NCBI GenBank assembly: GCA_030950585.1
Contig: JAUZRG010000033.1
Coordinates: 1 to 64,000, forward strand
DNA from: Mariprofundaceae bacterium
GTDB lineage: Bacteria; Pseudomonadota; Zetaproteobacteria; Mariprofundales; Mariprofundaceae
Reading direction: 5' to 3'
Length of the DNA stretch: 64,000 nucleotides
How positions within the stretch are numbered: position 1 is the stretch's first letter; each line of letters starts with the position of its first letter. The position numbers and the translations under genes are program-made. The notes below the pieces were generated by a model. It was not told the origin of the DNA, made no database searches, and saw only the letters and a program-made list of their open reading frames with translations. Positions 10,291 through 19,049 of the stretch are shown here, piece by piece.

Positions 10291-11333
10291 TGCGTTATCA
10301 AAAGGTTTGGATGGATGCGATTGGCTATCAATTGGGTGAGCTTGAGGTGAGCAGCGCAGTGCTTGAAAAACGACTTGCCCCAAGTTACAAAAAATTACAT
10401 TTCCCCCAAGGCCAATTAGAGGCTTTAACGGGTGTGCAGCATCGGCGTTGGTGGCCTAAAGGTCATCGCTTGAGTGATGGTGCGGTTGCAGCGGCACGCC
10501 ATGCCTTGGCAAAAACCGATGTTCCTATTTCCGCACTTGGGGCTGTGGTGTATACCGCTGTGGCTCGTGAACAATTCGAGCCTGCAACAGCTTGTCGGGT
10601 CGCGGGTTTATTGGGTGTGGAACCGAGCACTTTGGTGTTTGACATCAGTAATGCCTGTTTGGGCATGCTCAATGGTATGCTAGATGTGGCCAATCGTATT
10701 GAATTGGGTCAAATCAAAGCGGGTTTGGTGGTGGCTTGTGAGTCATCACGCGATATTATTAATGAAGCCATCGCCGCGATATTGGCCGATTCTAGCATGA
10801 AAAACATGGTCATGTGGTTGGCAACCTTAACGGGTGGTTCAGGTGCGGTTGCCGTGGTACTCACAGATGGTTCTTTTTCTCACGAAGATAAACCGCGCTT
10901 GCATGGCGCGAGTTGGCAGGCTGCACCTCAGTTTCATGATTTATGCAGCTGGGGCTTGGAAGAAGATCAACCGCGCCGTTTTCGTGAAGTTATGCGCACA
11001 GACTCTATCCCACTCATGAAAAACGGTGTTGCTCTCGGTCAGAAGACATGGGCTGTATTCTTAAAAGAGCAAGGCTGGTCGGCAGAAAATGTTGATAAAG
11101 TGATTTGTCATCAAGTGGGTTCATCCAATCAAAAAGCGGTGTTGGGTGCTTTGCAAATTTCATTAGAAAAAGATTTTGTTACCTTTCCATCGTTGGGAAA
11201 TATGGGGCCAGTCTCTGTGCCTTTAACAGCAGCCATTGCTGCTGAAAAAGATTTTTTAAAGACTGGAGATCATGTGGCTTGGTTGGGCATTGGTAGTGGC
11301 CTTAATTGCATGATGCTGGCTTTTGAGTGGTAG
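10290..11333 (+). CDS. oleA: OleA-like thiolase-fold acyl-CoA/ACP condensing enzyme
   Basis: A 347-residue KASIII/thiolase-fold protein. Cys123 (DISNACLGM), His275 (ICHQVG) and Asn305 (LGNMGPVS) form the catalytic triad. Glu97, 26 residues before the Cys, has the same spacing as the Glu117/Cys143 pair described for Xanthomonas OleA. The RRWWPKGH and SGLNCMM stretches resemble Shewanella OleA as I remember it. OleA performs head-to-head Claisen condensation of two fatty acyl thioesters to a beta-keto acid, the first step to long-chain olefins or ketones. The start overlaps the stop of the megasynthase (TAATG), so the two are translationally coupled. The usual partners oleB, oleC and oleD are not in the window. 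An ordinary FabH-like role is the alternative, but the whole-length match favours OleA. Confidence 0.82.
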   Translation: MRYQKVWMDAIGYQLGELEVSSAVLEKRLAPSYKKLHFPQGQLEALTGVQHRRWWPKGHRLSDGAVAAARHALAKTDVPISALGAVVYTAVAREQFEPATACRVAGLLGVEPSTLVFDISNACLGMLNGMLDVANRIELGQIKAGLVVACESSRDIINEAIAAILADSSMKNMVMWLATLTGGSGAVAVVLTDGSFSHEDKPRLHGASWQAAPQFHDLCSWGLEEDQPRRFREVMRTDSIPLMKNGVALGQKTWAVFLKEQGWSAENVDKVICHQVGSSNQKAVLGALQISLEKDFVTFPSLGNMGPVSVPLTAAIAAEKDFLKTGDHVAWLGIGSGLNCMMLAFEW

Positions 11334-11334
11334 T

Positions 11335-11760
11335 TTAAAGTGTTTTCATGTATTCCATGATATCTAAGCGTTTTTGTGTTTCTTGCATCTCAGGCAGGGA
11401 AGGCATGATCAGAATGGGGTTTTCGTCGAGTAACTTTTTAGCTTCAGCATTAACTTTTGCAAAAGCAACAGGTGATTTTAACCAGTCGCTTAGCCACACA
11501 TCCGAGCGACGCGTACTAATGCCTTGTAAATTGAGCGCGCCCACAAGGCTCTTTTTACCATCGGTTTTATGACAGTAACGACAGCTATTTTGATATAGTT
11601 TCTTACCATTGTCTTTATCGGCAATGATCACTTCGCCTGTTTGGGTGTTGGTGCTCATGAGCGTGCCATAACTTTTATACTCGACCTTTATCTCTTCCGC
11701 ATATGCGACAGGATGCATTAAAAGTATTGTGTTAAATAAAATAAAATAAAGGTATTTCAT
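11335..11760 (-). CDS. Small monohaem cytochrome c (copy 1)
   Basis: A 141-residue periplasmic cytochrome c. The start at 11760 is preceded by GGGAG and opens a signal peptide (MKYLYFILFNTILLMHPVAYA); an earlier in-frame ATG at 11790 lacks these features. One haem site is visible, CRYCH, with a likely axial Met in IMPSLPEM, as in class I cytochromes of about 100 mature residues. It is 44 bases downstream of a close paralogue with the same layout (LxGxxxRRSDxWLxxWxKSP), so the pair arose by duplication and is probably one operon. It converges on oleA with one base between stops. An electron-carrier role is inferred; the partner is unknown. Confidence 0.88.
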   Translation of the reverse strand: MKYLYFILFNTILLMHPVAYAEEIKVEYKSYGTLMSTNTQTGEVIIADKDNGKKLYQNSCRYCHKTDGKKSLVGALNLQGISTRRSDVWLSDWLKSPVAFAKVNAEAKKLLDENPILIMPSLPEMQETQKRLDIMEYMKTL

Positions 11761-11804
11761 ATCATTCTCCCTTATCAGATGATTGAACATGAAAGTGATG
11801 CTTT

Positions 11805-12176
11805 TTACAAGGTCTTGATATAAGTGATGACATCAAGACGTTTATGATCGTCTTGCATTTGAGGTAATGTGGGCATGATGATGATGACATCATCGCCAAT
11901 GGTCATTCTTTTAGCTTCCACATTTACTTTGGCAAAATCACTGGGTGATTTAACCCAGTTGTCCAGCCATGTATCGGAACGACGTTGACCAACACCGTTG
12001 AGACTGGTTGCTCCCACAGTGCTCTTTTCTTCGCCTAACTTATGGCAGTAGGCACATGTATTTTCAAAAATAACTTTTCCTCGCATGGCATCACCAACAA
12101 AAGCACCGTCATCGGCATGAAGGTTTGTTGTGGGTAAAATGCACAGACTGAGAAACAGTAAAACGTGTTTATTCAT
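11805..12176 (-). CDS. Small monohaem cytochrome c (copy 2)
   Basis: A 123-residue class I cytochrome c, first gene of the minus-strand pair. It has a strong AAGGAGG ribosome binding site, a signal peptide (MNKHVLLFLSLCILPTTNLHA), one CAYCH haem site and a likely axial Met in IMPTLPQM. It differs from its neighbour mainly in the N-terminal segment before the haem site. The conserved RRSDTWLDNWVKSP block between haem and Met is shared by both copies. Such small cytochromes shuttle electrons in the periplasm. Confidence 0.88.
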   Translation of the reverse strand: MNKHVLLFLSLCILPTTNLHADDGAFVGDAMRGKVIFENTCAYCHKLGEEKSTVGATSLNGVGQRRSDTWLDNWVKSPSDFAKVNVEAKRMTIGDDVIIIMPTLPQMQDDHKRLDVITYIKTL

Positions 12177-12275
12177 GTATCAATCCTCCTTGGCATACCT
12201 TATGAAGGCTTTATCCTTTTTGCAAGTATGGTTAAGTAGGTAGAGGCGGGTGTGTTTGAAGGTTCACATATGATA

Positions 12276-12563
12276 TTACTGAATGCAGTACACTCTGGCT
12301 GTTCTTGGTGTGTAAATACCAAGTGTTAGTCCGCCTAGAAAGCCATCTAAGAAAGTTAACTCTACTTCAACTTTGGCCACTTTATCTGCACCACCGCAGA
12401 TGGTTGCTGCATTGAATTGTTTTTCTTGGCCTAAACCACTGATAAAGAAGCTTTGTGAGTCTTCTTTGCTGAGTGTTCCTGAGCCACTATTGTGTAGTGT
12501 GAATGATTGCGTCGCGCAGCCTGTCATGGCAATGAGAGCAAGAGCTAGAATAAGATTTTTCAT
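12276..12563 (-). CDS. bor: Bor/Iss family outer-membrane lipoprotein
   Basis: A 95-residue lipoprotein. Lipobox MTGC gives a lipid-modified Cys at residue 15. The mature part follows the Bor pattern closely: FFISGLGQ, AATICGGA, a central TFLDGFLG and the ending LGIYTPRTARVYC. Bor is a lambda lysogenic-conversion lipoprotein linked to serum resistance, with many chromosomal homologues. AAGGAG lies upstream of the start. No other phage gene is visible nearby, so this is either an old phage remnant or a domesticated family member. Its function here is unknown. Confidence 0.88.
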   Translation of the reverse strand: MKNLILALALIAMTGCATQSFTLHNSGSGTLSKEDSQSFFISGLGQEKQFNAATICGGADKVAKVEVELTFLDGFLGGLTLGIYTPRTARVYCIQ

Positions 12564-12739
12564 GTTTAAACTCCTTGAATGATTTTTTTATTGTATGAAT
12601 GATGAGTTGCCAAACATATCTCTTCTTCATTAAAGGTGAAACACTAAGTATTGATGTATTCATGGTGCTGTTTTTTTCGATATGGTTAGCATACTGAAAA
12701 ACATCAATATTTTGTATGTAGAGAAAGGAAGGTCTTTTG

Positions 12740-13009
12740 ATGGTAGTGGATGCATGGCAATGGGTAGGTTCAGTGGCAGCTGTTATTTTTACGGTGGGTT
12801 TTATCGATCAGTTAAAGGTGACATGGAAAAGCAAGGATGTGGATGGTTTATCACAATGGCAATGGTTTATTTTTACGATAGCATCGAGCTTGTTTACGAT
12901 ATATTATATTCATTTAGAGCAATGGTTAATGGTGGGTATCTCTGCTTTTGGAACCTTATGCTGTTTATCTATGGTGATGATGATTTCTTATTTTAAAAAG
13001 AAAGGATAA
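12740..13009 (+). CDS. SemiSWEET-like small membrane protein (PQ-loop/MtN3 type)
   Basis: An 89-residue protein with three hydrophobic segments, the size and layout of bacterial SemiSWEET half-transporters, which dimerise to move sugars. The first helix (WVGSVAAVIFTVGFIDQL) is followed by a KSKDVDGLSQWQW loop, typical of the family, and a short basic tail. The start at 12740 follows AAAGGAAGG with good spacing; a TTG just before it is also in frame. It is a single gene between divergent and unknown neighbours. A transport substrate cannot be read from the sequence. Confidence 0.75.
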   Translation: MVVDAWQWVGSVAAVIFTVGFIDQLKVTWKSKDVDGLSQWQWFIFTIASSLFTIYYIHLEQWLMVGISAFGTLCCLSMVMMISYFKKKG

Positions 13010-13118
13010 AAGCTTTGATGGTGAAGTGGGTCATGAAACATTATTGTTTTTTAAGTATGACTTCATCTTTATATTAGTTTTTGTTTAGTAGTTTTTCCTA
13101 AGTTAAAAGGAGAATATC

Positions 13119-13529
13119 ATGATGCAAAAGCACTCATCACAACAATATCAGGCTTGGTTAGAGCAGCTTAATCGCACAAATAGCGTGGTTTCATGCATGG
13201 TCGTTGATGGTTATTGTGAAAAAATAGTGGCTTCTGCAGGGGTTGACCTTGATGAAGGTTTAACAGGTTTGATTCATAAGTTTTATGCTGAATTATCACT
13301 TAGTGATAGCGGTGAACAGTTAATTTCATCTGAAAAATATTATCATTTAACTCGCTTTTTAGATAAAGAAAATAAAACATTTGTGCATGTTGTGGTGAAA
13401 AAGAATCAGGTGTTTCTTCCCTTGGTTCGTTTAAAGGTGAGTAACCTTGTGATGAATTTTTCATTCTCGACGATGATGTTAAGAAACATGCCAGCAGTTC
13501 ATGCTTTGAGTTTAGCGCCTAGTCTTTAA
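13119..13529 (+). CDS. Hypothetical protein, 136 residues
   Basis: Not recognised. The ATG at 13119 (or 13122) has a strong AAAAGGAGA upstream, so the gene is likely real. The protein is soluble, without signal peptide or membrane helix. The pattern of VVSCMVVDGYCEKIVAS followed by a helix and YYHLTRFLDKENKTFVHVVVKK alternates strands and helices and is loosely like a roadblock/LC7 or small regulatory fold, but I cannot support a family. It ends about 150 bases before ftsW with a likely terminator between. Confidence 0.6.
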   Translation: MMQKHSSQQYQAWLEQLNRTNSVVSCMVVDGYCEKIVASAGVDLDEGLTGLIHKFYAELSLSDSGEQLISSEKYYHLTRFLDKENKTFVHVVVKKNQVFLPLVRLKVSNLVMNFSFSTMMLRNMPAVHALSLAPSL

Positions 13530-13588
13530 GTTAGTTGCCAAAAATCTCTGTTCTGCTCTTGATCGTTTGGCGTTAACATGAATAACTA

Positions 13589-13621
13589 GAACCTCAGCAT
13601 GTTTGTCGGGGTTTCTTTTTT
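13589..13621 (+). terminator. Likely rho-independent terminator before ftsW
   Basis: GAACCTC at 13589-13595 can pair with GGGGTTTC at 13608-13615 (one bulge, one G-T pair), followed by TTTTTT. It would separate the 13119-13529 gene from the division cluster. Confidence 0.5.
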
Positions 13622-13681
13622 GTGATCTTAAACGTACCGTGCCGTCGGAAAATGGGTTATTTGATAGAGATGGGGTAGGTA

Positions 13682-14788
13682 TTGGCTACAGTTGTTAGGC
13701 ATAAACAGTTGCAATCATTTGATAGTTGGCTTTTAGTCAGTGTGTTGTTGTTATCGGCATTAAGCATGGTGATGATTAGCAGTGCGAGTATGACTATGGC
13801 AGAACACTGGAAACAGGATGCCTTTTATTTTGTGAAAAATTGGCTAATTTATATGCCAGCAGGGCTTCTTTTAATGTATGTCATTTCACGCATTGAAGTG
13901 AGTTGGTGGCAAGCTGCAACCATGCCACTGTTGTTATGCGTGTTCACGTTAATGGTCTCAGTGCTTGTCTTTGGCACAAAAATTAACCATGCGCAGCGAT
14001 GGTTGTCGTTTTTTTCACTTAGTTTTCAACCTGTAGAGATATTAAAACCTATTATTATTCTTTATACAGCTCATTATATTTCTTCATTTCCAGAGCGGTT
14101 GCAAAATTTTTCACATGGACTTGCACCGATGCTGGTAGTCACGCTTTCATCGTTGTTTCTGTTATTGTTACAGCCTGATTTTGGTAATGCAGCTTTGATT
14201 ATTTCCGTGTGTTTAGCTATGTGGTTTGTGGGTGGTATTCCTCTACGACATTTGCTGATGTTCTTGGCAACGATTATTCCTATAGGACTGGTTATCCTTG
14301 TTTCTGAATCATACCGTGTCAAACGATTAATGAGCTTTTTAGACCCTTGGGCGGATGCGCAAAACTCAGGCTACCAGCTGGTGCAGTCACTTTTGGCTTA
14401 TGGTTCGGGTGGGGTTTATGGCAAAGGTTTGGGGCAGGGCATTCAAAAACTATTTTATTTACCTGAGCCATATACCGATTTTATTGCTGCTGTGTTGGCA
14501 GAAGAGCTGGGGTTGATTGGTAGTTTAAGCTTAGTTGCTTTGTTCATGATCATTTTTTGGCGCAGTATGGTGATTGTTTATCAAACACCTGATGTTTTTT
14601 CACGATTATTGGTGTTGGGTAGCTGTTTGCTATTGGTCGCAAGTTTTATGATTAATCTAGGTACAACGATGGGTCTGCTACCAACCAAAGGTATGCCTTT
14701 ACCCATTATTTCTTATGGTGGTAGTGCTTTGCTTGGGAGTTATATTTTGCTTGGTTTTATTTTTTCTGTGCAGAGGCATCAATCTTGA
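13682..14788 (+). CDS. ftsW: Peptidoglycan glycosyltransferase FtsW
   Basis: A 368-residue SEDS-family membrane protein with about ten hydrophobic segments. FtsW polymerises lipid II into septal glycan with its transpeptidase partner FtsI. Family motifs: QPVEILKP, the loop Asp in LLQPDFGNA, KRLMSFLDPWAD, YLPEPYTDFIAAVLAEELG and the C-terminal PLPIISYGGSAL. The TTG start has GGGGTAGG-like bases upstream; no ATG is available near the expected N-terminus. It is the first gene of the division block, with murD, mraY and ftsI absent upstream. It overlaps murG by 4 bases. Confidence 0.96.
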   Translation: MATVVRHKQLQSFDSWLLVSVLLLSALSMVMISSASMTMAEHWKQDAFYFVKNWLIYMPAGLLLMYVISRIEVSWWQAATMPLLLCVFTLMVSVLVFGTKINHAQRWLSFFSLSFQPVEILKPIIILYTAHYISSFPERLQNFSHGLAPMLVVTLSSLFLLLLQPDFGNAALIISVCLAMWFVGGIPLRHLLMFLATIIPIGLVILVSESYRVKRLMSFLDPWADAQNSGYQLVQSLLAYGSGGVYGKGLGQGIQKLFYLPEPYTDFIAAVLAEELGLIGSLSLVALFMIIFWRSMVIVYQTPDVFSRLLVLGSCLLLVASFMINLGTTMGLLPTKGMPLPIISYGGSALLGSYILLGFIFSVQRHQS

Positions 14789-15897
14789 AAAAGAAACAAG
14801 CGTATATGTGTGTTGCGGGTGGTGGAACAGGTGGGCATATCATGCCAGCACTAGCATTGGCCGATGCCGTTCGTGAGACTTATTCTGATATAAATGTTGA
14901 GTTTATTGGCACCGACTATGGTTTGGAAGCCACAATGCTGCCCGAACGTGGCGAAAAGGTTCATTTATTAAAAATGCGTGCGGTGCAAGGCAAAAGTTGG
15001 TTGCAAAAGTTGATAGTTTATTTTGTGGCTTTGCCAATGGCTGTGCTGCAAGTGTGTTGGTTATGGCGCAAGCAGCGTCCGATAGTGGTGGTTGGCGTGG
15101 GAGGCTATGCCAGTGTTGCTTCGGTCTTGGCGGCAATTATTTGTCGTATCCCTGTGGTTCTTTATGAGCAAAATGCCATTCCAGGTATGGTGAACCGACG
15201 TTTAGCCCGTTGGTGCCAAGTCATGATGCTGGGTTTTAAGCAAGCAGAACAATTTTTAGCACGAGTGCGCTGTGTCGATACTGGTAATATTGTGGCTAAA
15301 AATTTATCAGAACCTGCTTTGAAAAAACACGCAGAGCCTTGTCTTTTAATTTTAGGTGGCTCGCAAGGTGCGCGGTTCTTGAATCAAGAAATACCCAAGG
15401 TTTGTGCTTTGCTGGCGCAAGAGGGTCATGTTTTTAATGTGGTTCATCAATGTGGGCGAGCAGAGGGCATGGTTGAGCAAGTTAGTCAGGCTTATGAACA
15501 GGCCAATGTTCGGGCTGAGGTGCTTGGTTTTTGTGCCGATATGCCTGGTTTTTATCACCGAGGTGATGTGTTGATGGCGCGTTCAGGTGCGATGACCGTG
15601 AGTGAAGCGGCGATGCAAGGTTTGGCATCTGTTTTTATTCCTTATCCTTATGCAGCGGATGATCATCAATTTTATAATGCACAAGTGATGATGGAAGGCG
15701 GAGCTGCGCTTGTCATGCGTGAAGAAGGTCTGAGTACAGAGATCTTGGCGACACAATTGAAGCAACTCTTATTCGATAAAACGAAGCTTCGTTCAATGCA
15801 CCAAGCAGCGCGCGCGGTTGCACCTGTGGATGCGACAGCAAAGCAGTTAGATGTATTAAAACCTTATTTATGTAAACGAAAAAACAGTGAGGGGTAA
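14785..15897 (+). CDS. murG: UDP-GlcNAc:lipid I N-acetylglucosaminyltransferase MurG
   Basis: A 370-residue GT-B glycosyltransferase making lipid II on the inner face of the membrane. GGGTGGHIMPALALA is at the N-terminus, LILGGSQGARFLNQ opens the C-terminal Rossmann half, and SGAMTVSEAAMQG binds UDP-GlcNAc. YEQNAIPGMVNRRLA is also typical. The start is a TTG inside the ftsW stop (TTGA overlap), which implies translational coupling. It is slightly longer than E. coli MurG (about 355 residues). murC follows after 3 bases. Confidence 0.97.
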   Translation: MKKKQAYMCVAGGGTGGHIMPALALADAVRETYSDINVEFIGTDYGLEATMLPERGEKVHLLKMRAVQGKSWLQKLIVYFVALPMAVLQVCWLWRKQRPIVVVGVGGYASVASVLAAIICRIPVVLYEQNAIPGMVNRRLARWCQVMMLGFKQAEQFLARVRCVDTGNIVAKNLSEPALKKHAEPCLLILGGSQGARFLNQEIPKVCALLAQEGHVFNVVHQCGRAEGMVEQVSQAYEQANVRAEVLGFCADMPGFYHRGDVLMARSGAMTVSEAAMQGLASVFIPYPYAADDHQFYNAQVMMEGGAALVMREEGLSTEILATQLKQLLFDKTKLRSMHQAARAVAPVDATAKQLDVLKPYLCKRKNSEG

Positions 15898-15900
15898 ACT

Positions 15901-17277
15901 GTGAAAAGTAGAGTTAAGTGTATTCATTTTACGGGTATTGGTGGCATTGGCATGAGTGGTATTGCTGAGCTACTTCATCATCAAGGCTTTCATGTGCAAG
16001 GCTCTGATATGCAAGAAAACGCGAATGTGTTGCGTTTGCGCGAACTGGGTATATCGGTGCAAATTGGCCATGATGCCAAGCACCTTGGTCAAGCACAGGT
16101 TGTGGTGGTGTCGTCTGCAATATCTGCTAATAACCCTGAGCTTATTGCTGCCAGAGAGAAAAATATTGCTGTGATCCCTCGGGCTGAAATGTTGGCCGAG
16201 TTAATGCGCATGAAACATGGTATTGCGATTGCGGGCAGTCATGGCAAAACCACGATGACCTCCATGATTGCGCATGTTATGGAAGAAGCGGGTTTAGATC
16301 CTACTTATGTGATTGGTGGTCGCTTGACGGCAAGTGGCCACAATACCCGCTTGGGTGATAGCCCTTATTTGGTGGCTGAAGCCGATGAAAGTGATGGGTC
16401 TTTTTTGCATTTATCTCCCATGATTGCGGTGGTCAGTAATATTGATCCTGAGCATTTAGATCATTATGGTAATTTTGAAAACTTAATGGCGGCATTTAAA
16501 GAGTTTGTGGCAAAAATTCCTTTTTATGGTCGTGTTGTGTTGCATCATGAGCATCCCCATGTGGCTGCTTTGCGTGATGGTTTACATAAGCCAGTGAGGA
16601 CATACGGCAGTAGTTTGCAAGCGGATGTTCATTTATTGAATCGTAAAACGGGTGTGCATGGTCAAATACTTTCTGTAGGTTGTTCTTTTGTAGATGACTT
16701 AGGGGATTTTGAGCTTCAATTACCGGGTCAGCACAATGCTGAAAATGCATTGGCTGCGATTTGTGTGTTATTGGATTTAGGCGTGGCTGTTGATGTGATT
16801 CGACACGCGCTTGCCAATTTTGACGGTATTCAGCGACGCTTTCAGTGTCACCGTGTAGGTGAAGCGGTGCTGGTAGATGATTATGCACATCATCCCAAAG
16901 AAATTAGTGCAACCTTAAAAGCAGCCAGAGACAGCTGGCCTAAAAAACATATTCGTGTCATTTTTCAGCCGCATCGCTACACCCGAACCCGTGATTTAAT
17001 GAAAGATTTTTTGGGTTCTTTTGATGATGCCAACGAAGTGTGTTTGCTGCCTGTCTTTTCTGCGGGAGAACAGGCTATTGCGGGTGCTTCATCGGATGCA
17101 ATGGTGGAAGGCATGCAAGAACGAGGTCATCGTTGTGTATCGTTATCTGTGAATATGGCGCAAGCTCATGATCAAGTGTGTGAAAGCATGGCAGAGGGAC
17201 ACATTGTGATGCTGCTTGGTGCAGGATCTATTGCGAAGTTGGCTGTTGCACTTCGTGCCGAGTTAGGAAAAAGTTAA
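15901..17277 (+). CDS. murC: UDP-N-acetylmuramate--L-alanine ligase MurC
   Basis: A 458-residue ATP-dependent Mur ligase adding the first amino acid to UDP-MurNAc in the cytoplasm. FTGIGGIGMSGIAELL binds the nucleotide sugar, GSHGKTTMTSMIAHV is the ATP P-loop, and the central EADESDGSFL and HYGNFENL stretches are standard. VLVDDYAHHPKEI is the MurC-specific C-terminal motif. The GTG start is preceded by GAGGGG. The stop overlaps the murB start by one base. Confidence 0.97.
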   Translation: MKSRVKCIHFTGIGGIGMSGIAELLHHQGFHVQGSDMQENANVLRLRELGISVQIGHDAKHLGQAQVVVVSSAISANNPELIAAREKNIAVIPRAEMLAELMRMKHGIAIAGSHGKTTMTSMIAHVMEEAGLDPTYVIGGRLTASGHNTRLGDSPYLVAEADESDGSFLHLSPMIAVVSNIDPEHLDHYGNFENLMAAFKEFVAKIPFYGRVVLHHEHPHVAALRDGLHKPVRTYGSSLQADVHLLNRKTGVHGQILSVGCSFVDDLGDFELQLPGQHNAENALAAICVLLDLGVAVDVIRHALANFDGIQRRFQCHRVGEAVLVDDYAHHPKEISATLKAARDSWPKKHIRVIFQPHRYTRTRDLMKDFLGSFDDANEVCLLPVFSAGEQAIAGASSDAMVEGMQERGHRCVSLSVNMAQAHDQVCESMAEGHIVMLLGAGSIAKLAVALRAELGKS

Positions 17278-18155
17278 TGTGGTATCAGCAATTAAAAGCC
17301 TTCGGTGAGTTGCGTGAAAATGTGGCATTGGCACGATATACCACACTTGGTGTGGGTGGTTGTGCGCGTTGGTTTTTCACCCCCACCTCTTTGCCTGAAA
17401 TGGTGCAGGCCATGCCGATTATTCCTCGTCATATGCGCCTTCTTTCCTTGGGGCGTGGCAGCAATATGTTGGTGAGTGATCAAGGTTTTGATGGTGTGGT
17501 GATTGACCTGAGAACACTGAAAGAACTCAGCTTTACGGAAGATGGTCAAGTGCAGGCTCAAGCTGGGGTGCGCATGAGTGTTGTGGCACGTCGTTGTGCA
17601 GAGCAGTCGTTGGCAGGCTTGGATTTTATGGCAACGGTTCCGGGTGGTGTCGGGGGTGGGGTTGCGATGAATGCAGGTGCATTTGGTCAACAAGTATCTG
17701 ATACGCTTGCGTCTATTTCGGTGTTACAGCGGGATGGGAAGGTGTTGACGTTAAAAGCGCAGCAGTTGCAGATGTCGTATCGTTATACGGTACTACCTCC
17801 ACAATCTATTATTTTGAGTGCTTGTTTTCACTTAACAGCTGCCAGTGCAGATGAGTTAAAAGCGAGCATGCTGCATATGCGAGAAACAAGGGCGAAAACA
17901 CAGCCTTTATCTTTACCCAATTGTGGTTCTGTGTTTAAAAATCCAGACGGTAATTTTGCAGCACGTTTAATTGAGCAGGCAGGTTTGAAAGGTAAGCAAA
18001 TTGGTGGCGCGCAGTTTTCATTGCAGCATGCTAATTTTATCGTGAATCATGGTCATGCGACTTGTGCTGACATTATGGCTTTGATTGCATGCGCACAGCA
18101 AGCGGTGATGGAACAGTTTTCCGTTGCACTAGAGACTGAGGTAAGAATGATATGA
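17277..18155 (+). CDS. murB: UDP-N-acetylenolpyruvoylglucosamine reductase MurB
   Basis: A 292-residue FAD enzyme reducing enolpyruvyl-UDP-GlcNAc to UDP-MurNAc with NADPH. FAD-binding blocks are NTxx-like TLGVGGCARW, LGRGSNMLVSDQGF and GLDFMATVPGGVGGGVAMNAG. The catalytic Ser lies in PNCGSVFKNP and the late Glu in ALETEVRMI. The spacing and the YRYT motif mark the type II (short) MurB form. It starts within the murC stop (TAATG) and overlaps ddl by 4 bases. Confidence 0.96.
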   Translation: MWYQQLKAFGELRENVALARYTTLGVGGCARWFFTPTSLPEMVQAMPIIPRHMRLLSLGRGSNMLVSDQGFDGVVIDLRTLKELSFTEDGQVQAQAGVRMSVVARRCAEQSLAGLDFMATVPGGVGGGVAMNAGAFGQQVSDTLASISVLQRDGKVLTLKAQQLQMSYRYTVLPPQSIILSACFHLTAASADELKASMLHMRETRAKTQPLSLPNCGSVFKNPDGNFAARLIEQAGLKGKQIGGAQFSLQHANFIVNHGHATCADIMALIACAQQAVMEQFSVALETEVRMI

Positions 18156-19039
18156 AGTCGAAAGTAGTGGTGTTGATGGGCGGCACGTCTAGCGAACGTG
18201 AGATTTCTTTAAAGTCAGGTCATGCCGTATTACAAGCACTGTTGGCAGCAGGTGTGGATGCTGTGGCTTTGGATTTGCAAGCAAATTGGGTGGAACAGCT
18301 GATTCAAAAGCCGATGGATGTGGCATTTGTTGCTTTGCATGGTGCTTTGGGCGAAGACGGTTGTGTGCAAGGTTTATTAGAAATCATGGGTGTGCCTTAT
18401 ACTGGATCGGGGGTGTTAGCCTCTGCATTGTGCATGCATAAAAAGACCTGTAAATCTGTACTATCGCAAGCAGGCTTAGCGATTGCCGAAGATATTGTGA
18501 TGGGTCGTGATGGGCCTGAACTATATCCAGCAGTGTTAAAACCAGCATGTGAAGGTTCCAGCGTTGGTTTGCATATGTTGCAGAATCAACATGATTGGCA
18601 GGGAGTACAGCCCTTAGAAAATATTTTATGGATGGCAGAAAAGCCCTTGCAAGGTGTGGAGGTCGCTGTTTCGGTGTTGCATGGTCAAGCTTTGCCTGTT
18701 GTGGAGATTGCGCCCAATTCAGGTGTTTATGATTTTGTATCCAAATATACAAGTGGTGCAACAAATTATTATTGTCCTGCACGCTTAAAACAAAGACAAC
18801 TCGATGCTTGTGCTGAACTTGCTAGGCATGCTGTTGCAGCCTGCTATTGTCGAGGCGCGCCTCGTGTGGATATGATTGTTTTGGAAAAAAAAGGCCCAGT
18901 TATTTTAGAGATCAATACGGTTCCAGGCATGACGAGCACGAGTCTTTTGCCTAAATCAGCCGCTCAGCTGGGTTTGTCTTTTGAAGACCTGTGTTTGAAT
19001 TTATTAGAGCATGCTTCTTTGGATAAAGAGACCCATTAA
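18152..19039 (+). CDS. ddl: D-alanine--D-alanine ligase
   Basis: A 295-residue ATP-grasp ligase joining two D-Ala for the murein stem peptide. Seen are VLMGGTSSEREISLKSG at the N-terminus, ALHGALGEDGCVQGLLE, YTGSGVLAS, the ATP-grasp lysine region LKPACEGSSVGL, and the metal-binding C-terminus VILEINTVPGMTSTSLLPKSA. It begins inside the murB stop (ATGA). It is a little shorter than E. coli DdlB (306 residues). Confidence 0.96.
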   Translation: MKSKVVVLMGGTSSEREISLKSGHAVLQALLAAGVDAVALDLQANWVEQLIQKPMDVAFVALHGALGEDGCVQGLLEIMGVPYTGSGVLASALCMHKKTCKSVLSQAGLAIAEDIVMGRDGPELYPAVLKPACEGSSVGLHMLQNQHDWQGVQPLENILWMAEKPLQGVEVAVSVLHGQALPVVEIAPNSGVYDFVSKYTSGATNYYCPARLKQRQLDACAELARHAVAACYCRGAPRVDMIVLEKKGPVILEINTVPGMTSTSLLPKSAAQLGLSFEDLCLNLLEHASLDKETH

Positions 19040-19049
19040 AGGATTCATT

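Noticed and set aside
12682-12996. 104-codon frame overlapping the SemiSWEET-like gene
   Set aside because: Other frame of the same region; Gly/Tyr/Phe-rich product without a start signal, while the 12740 frame has both.
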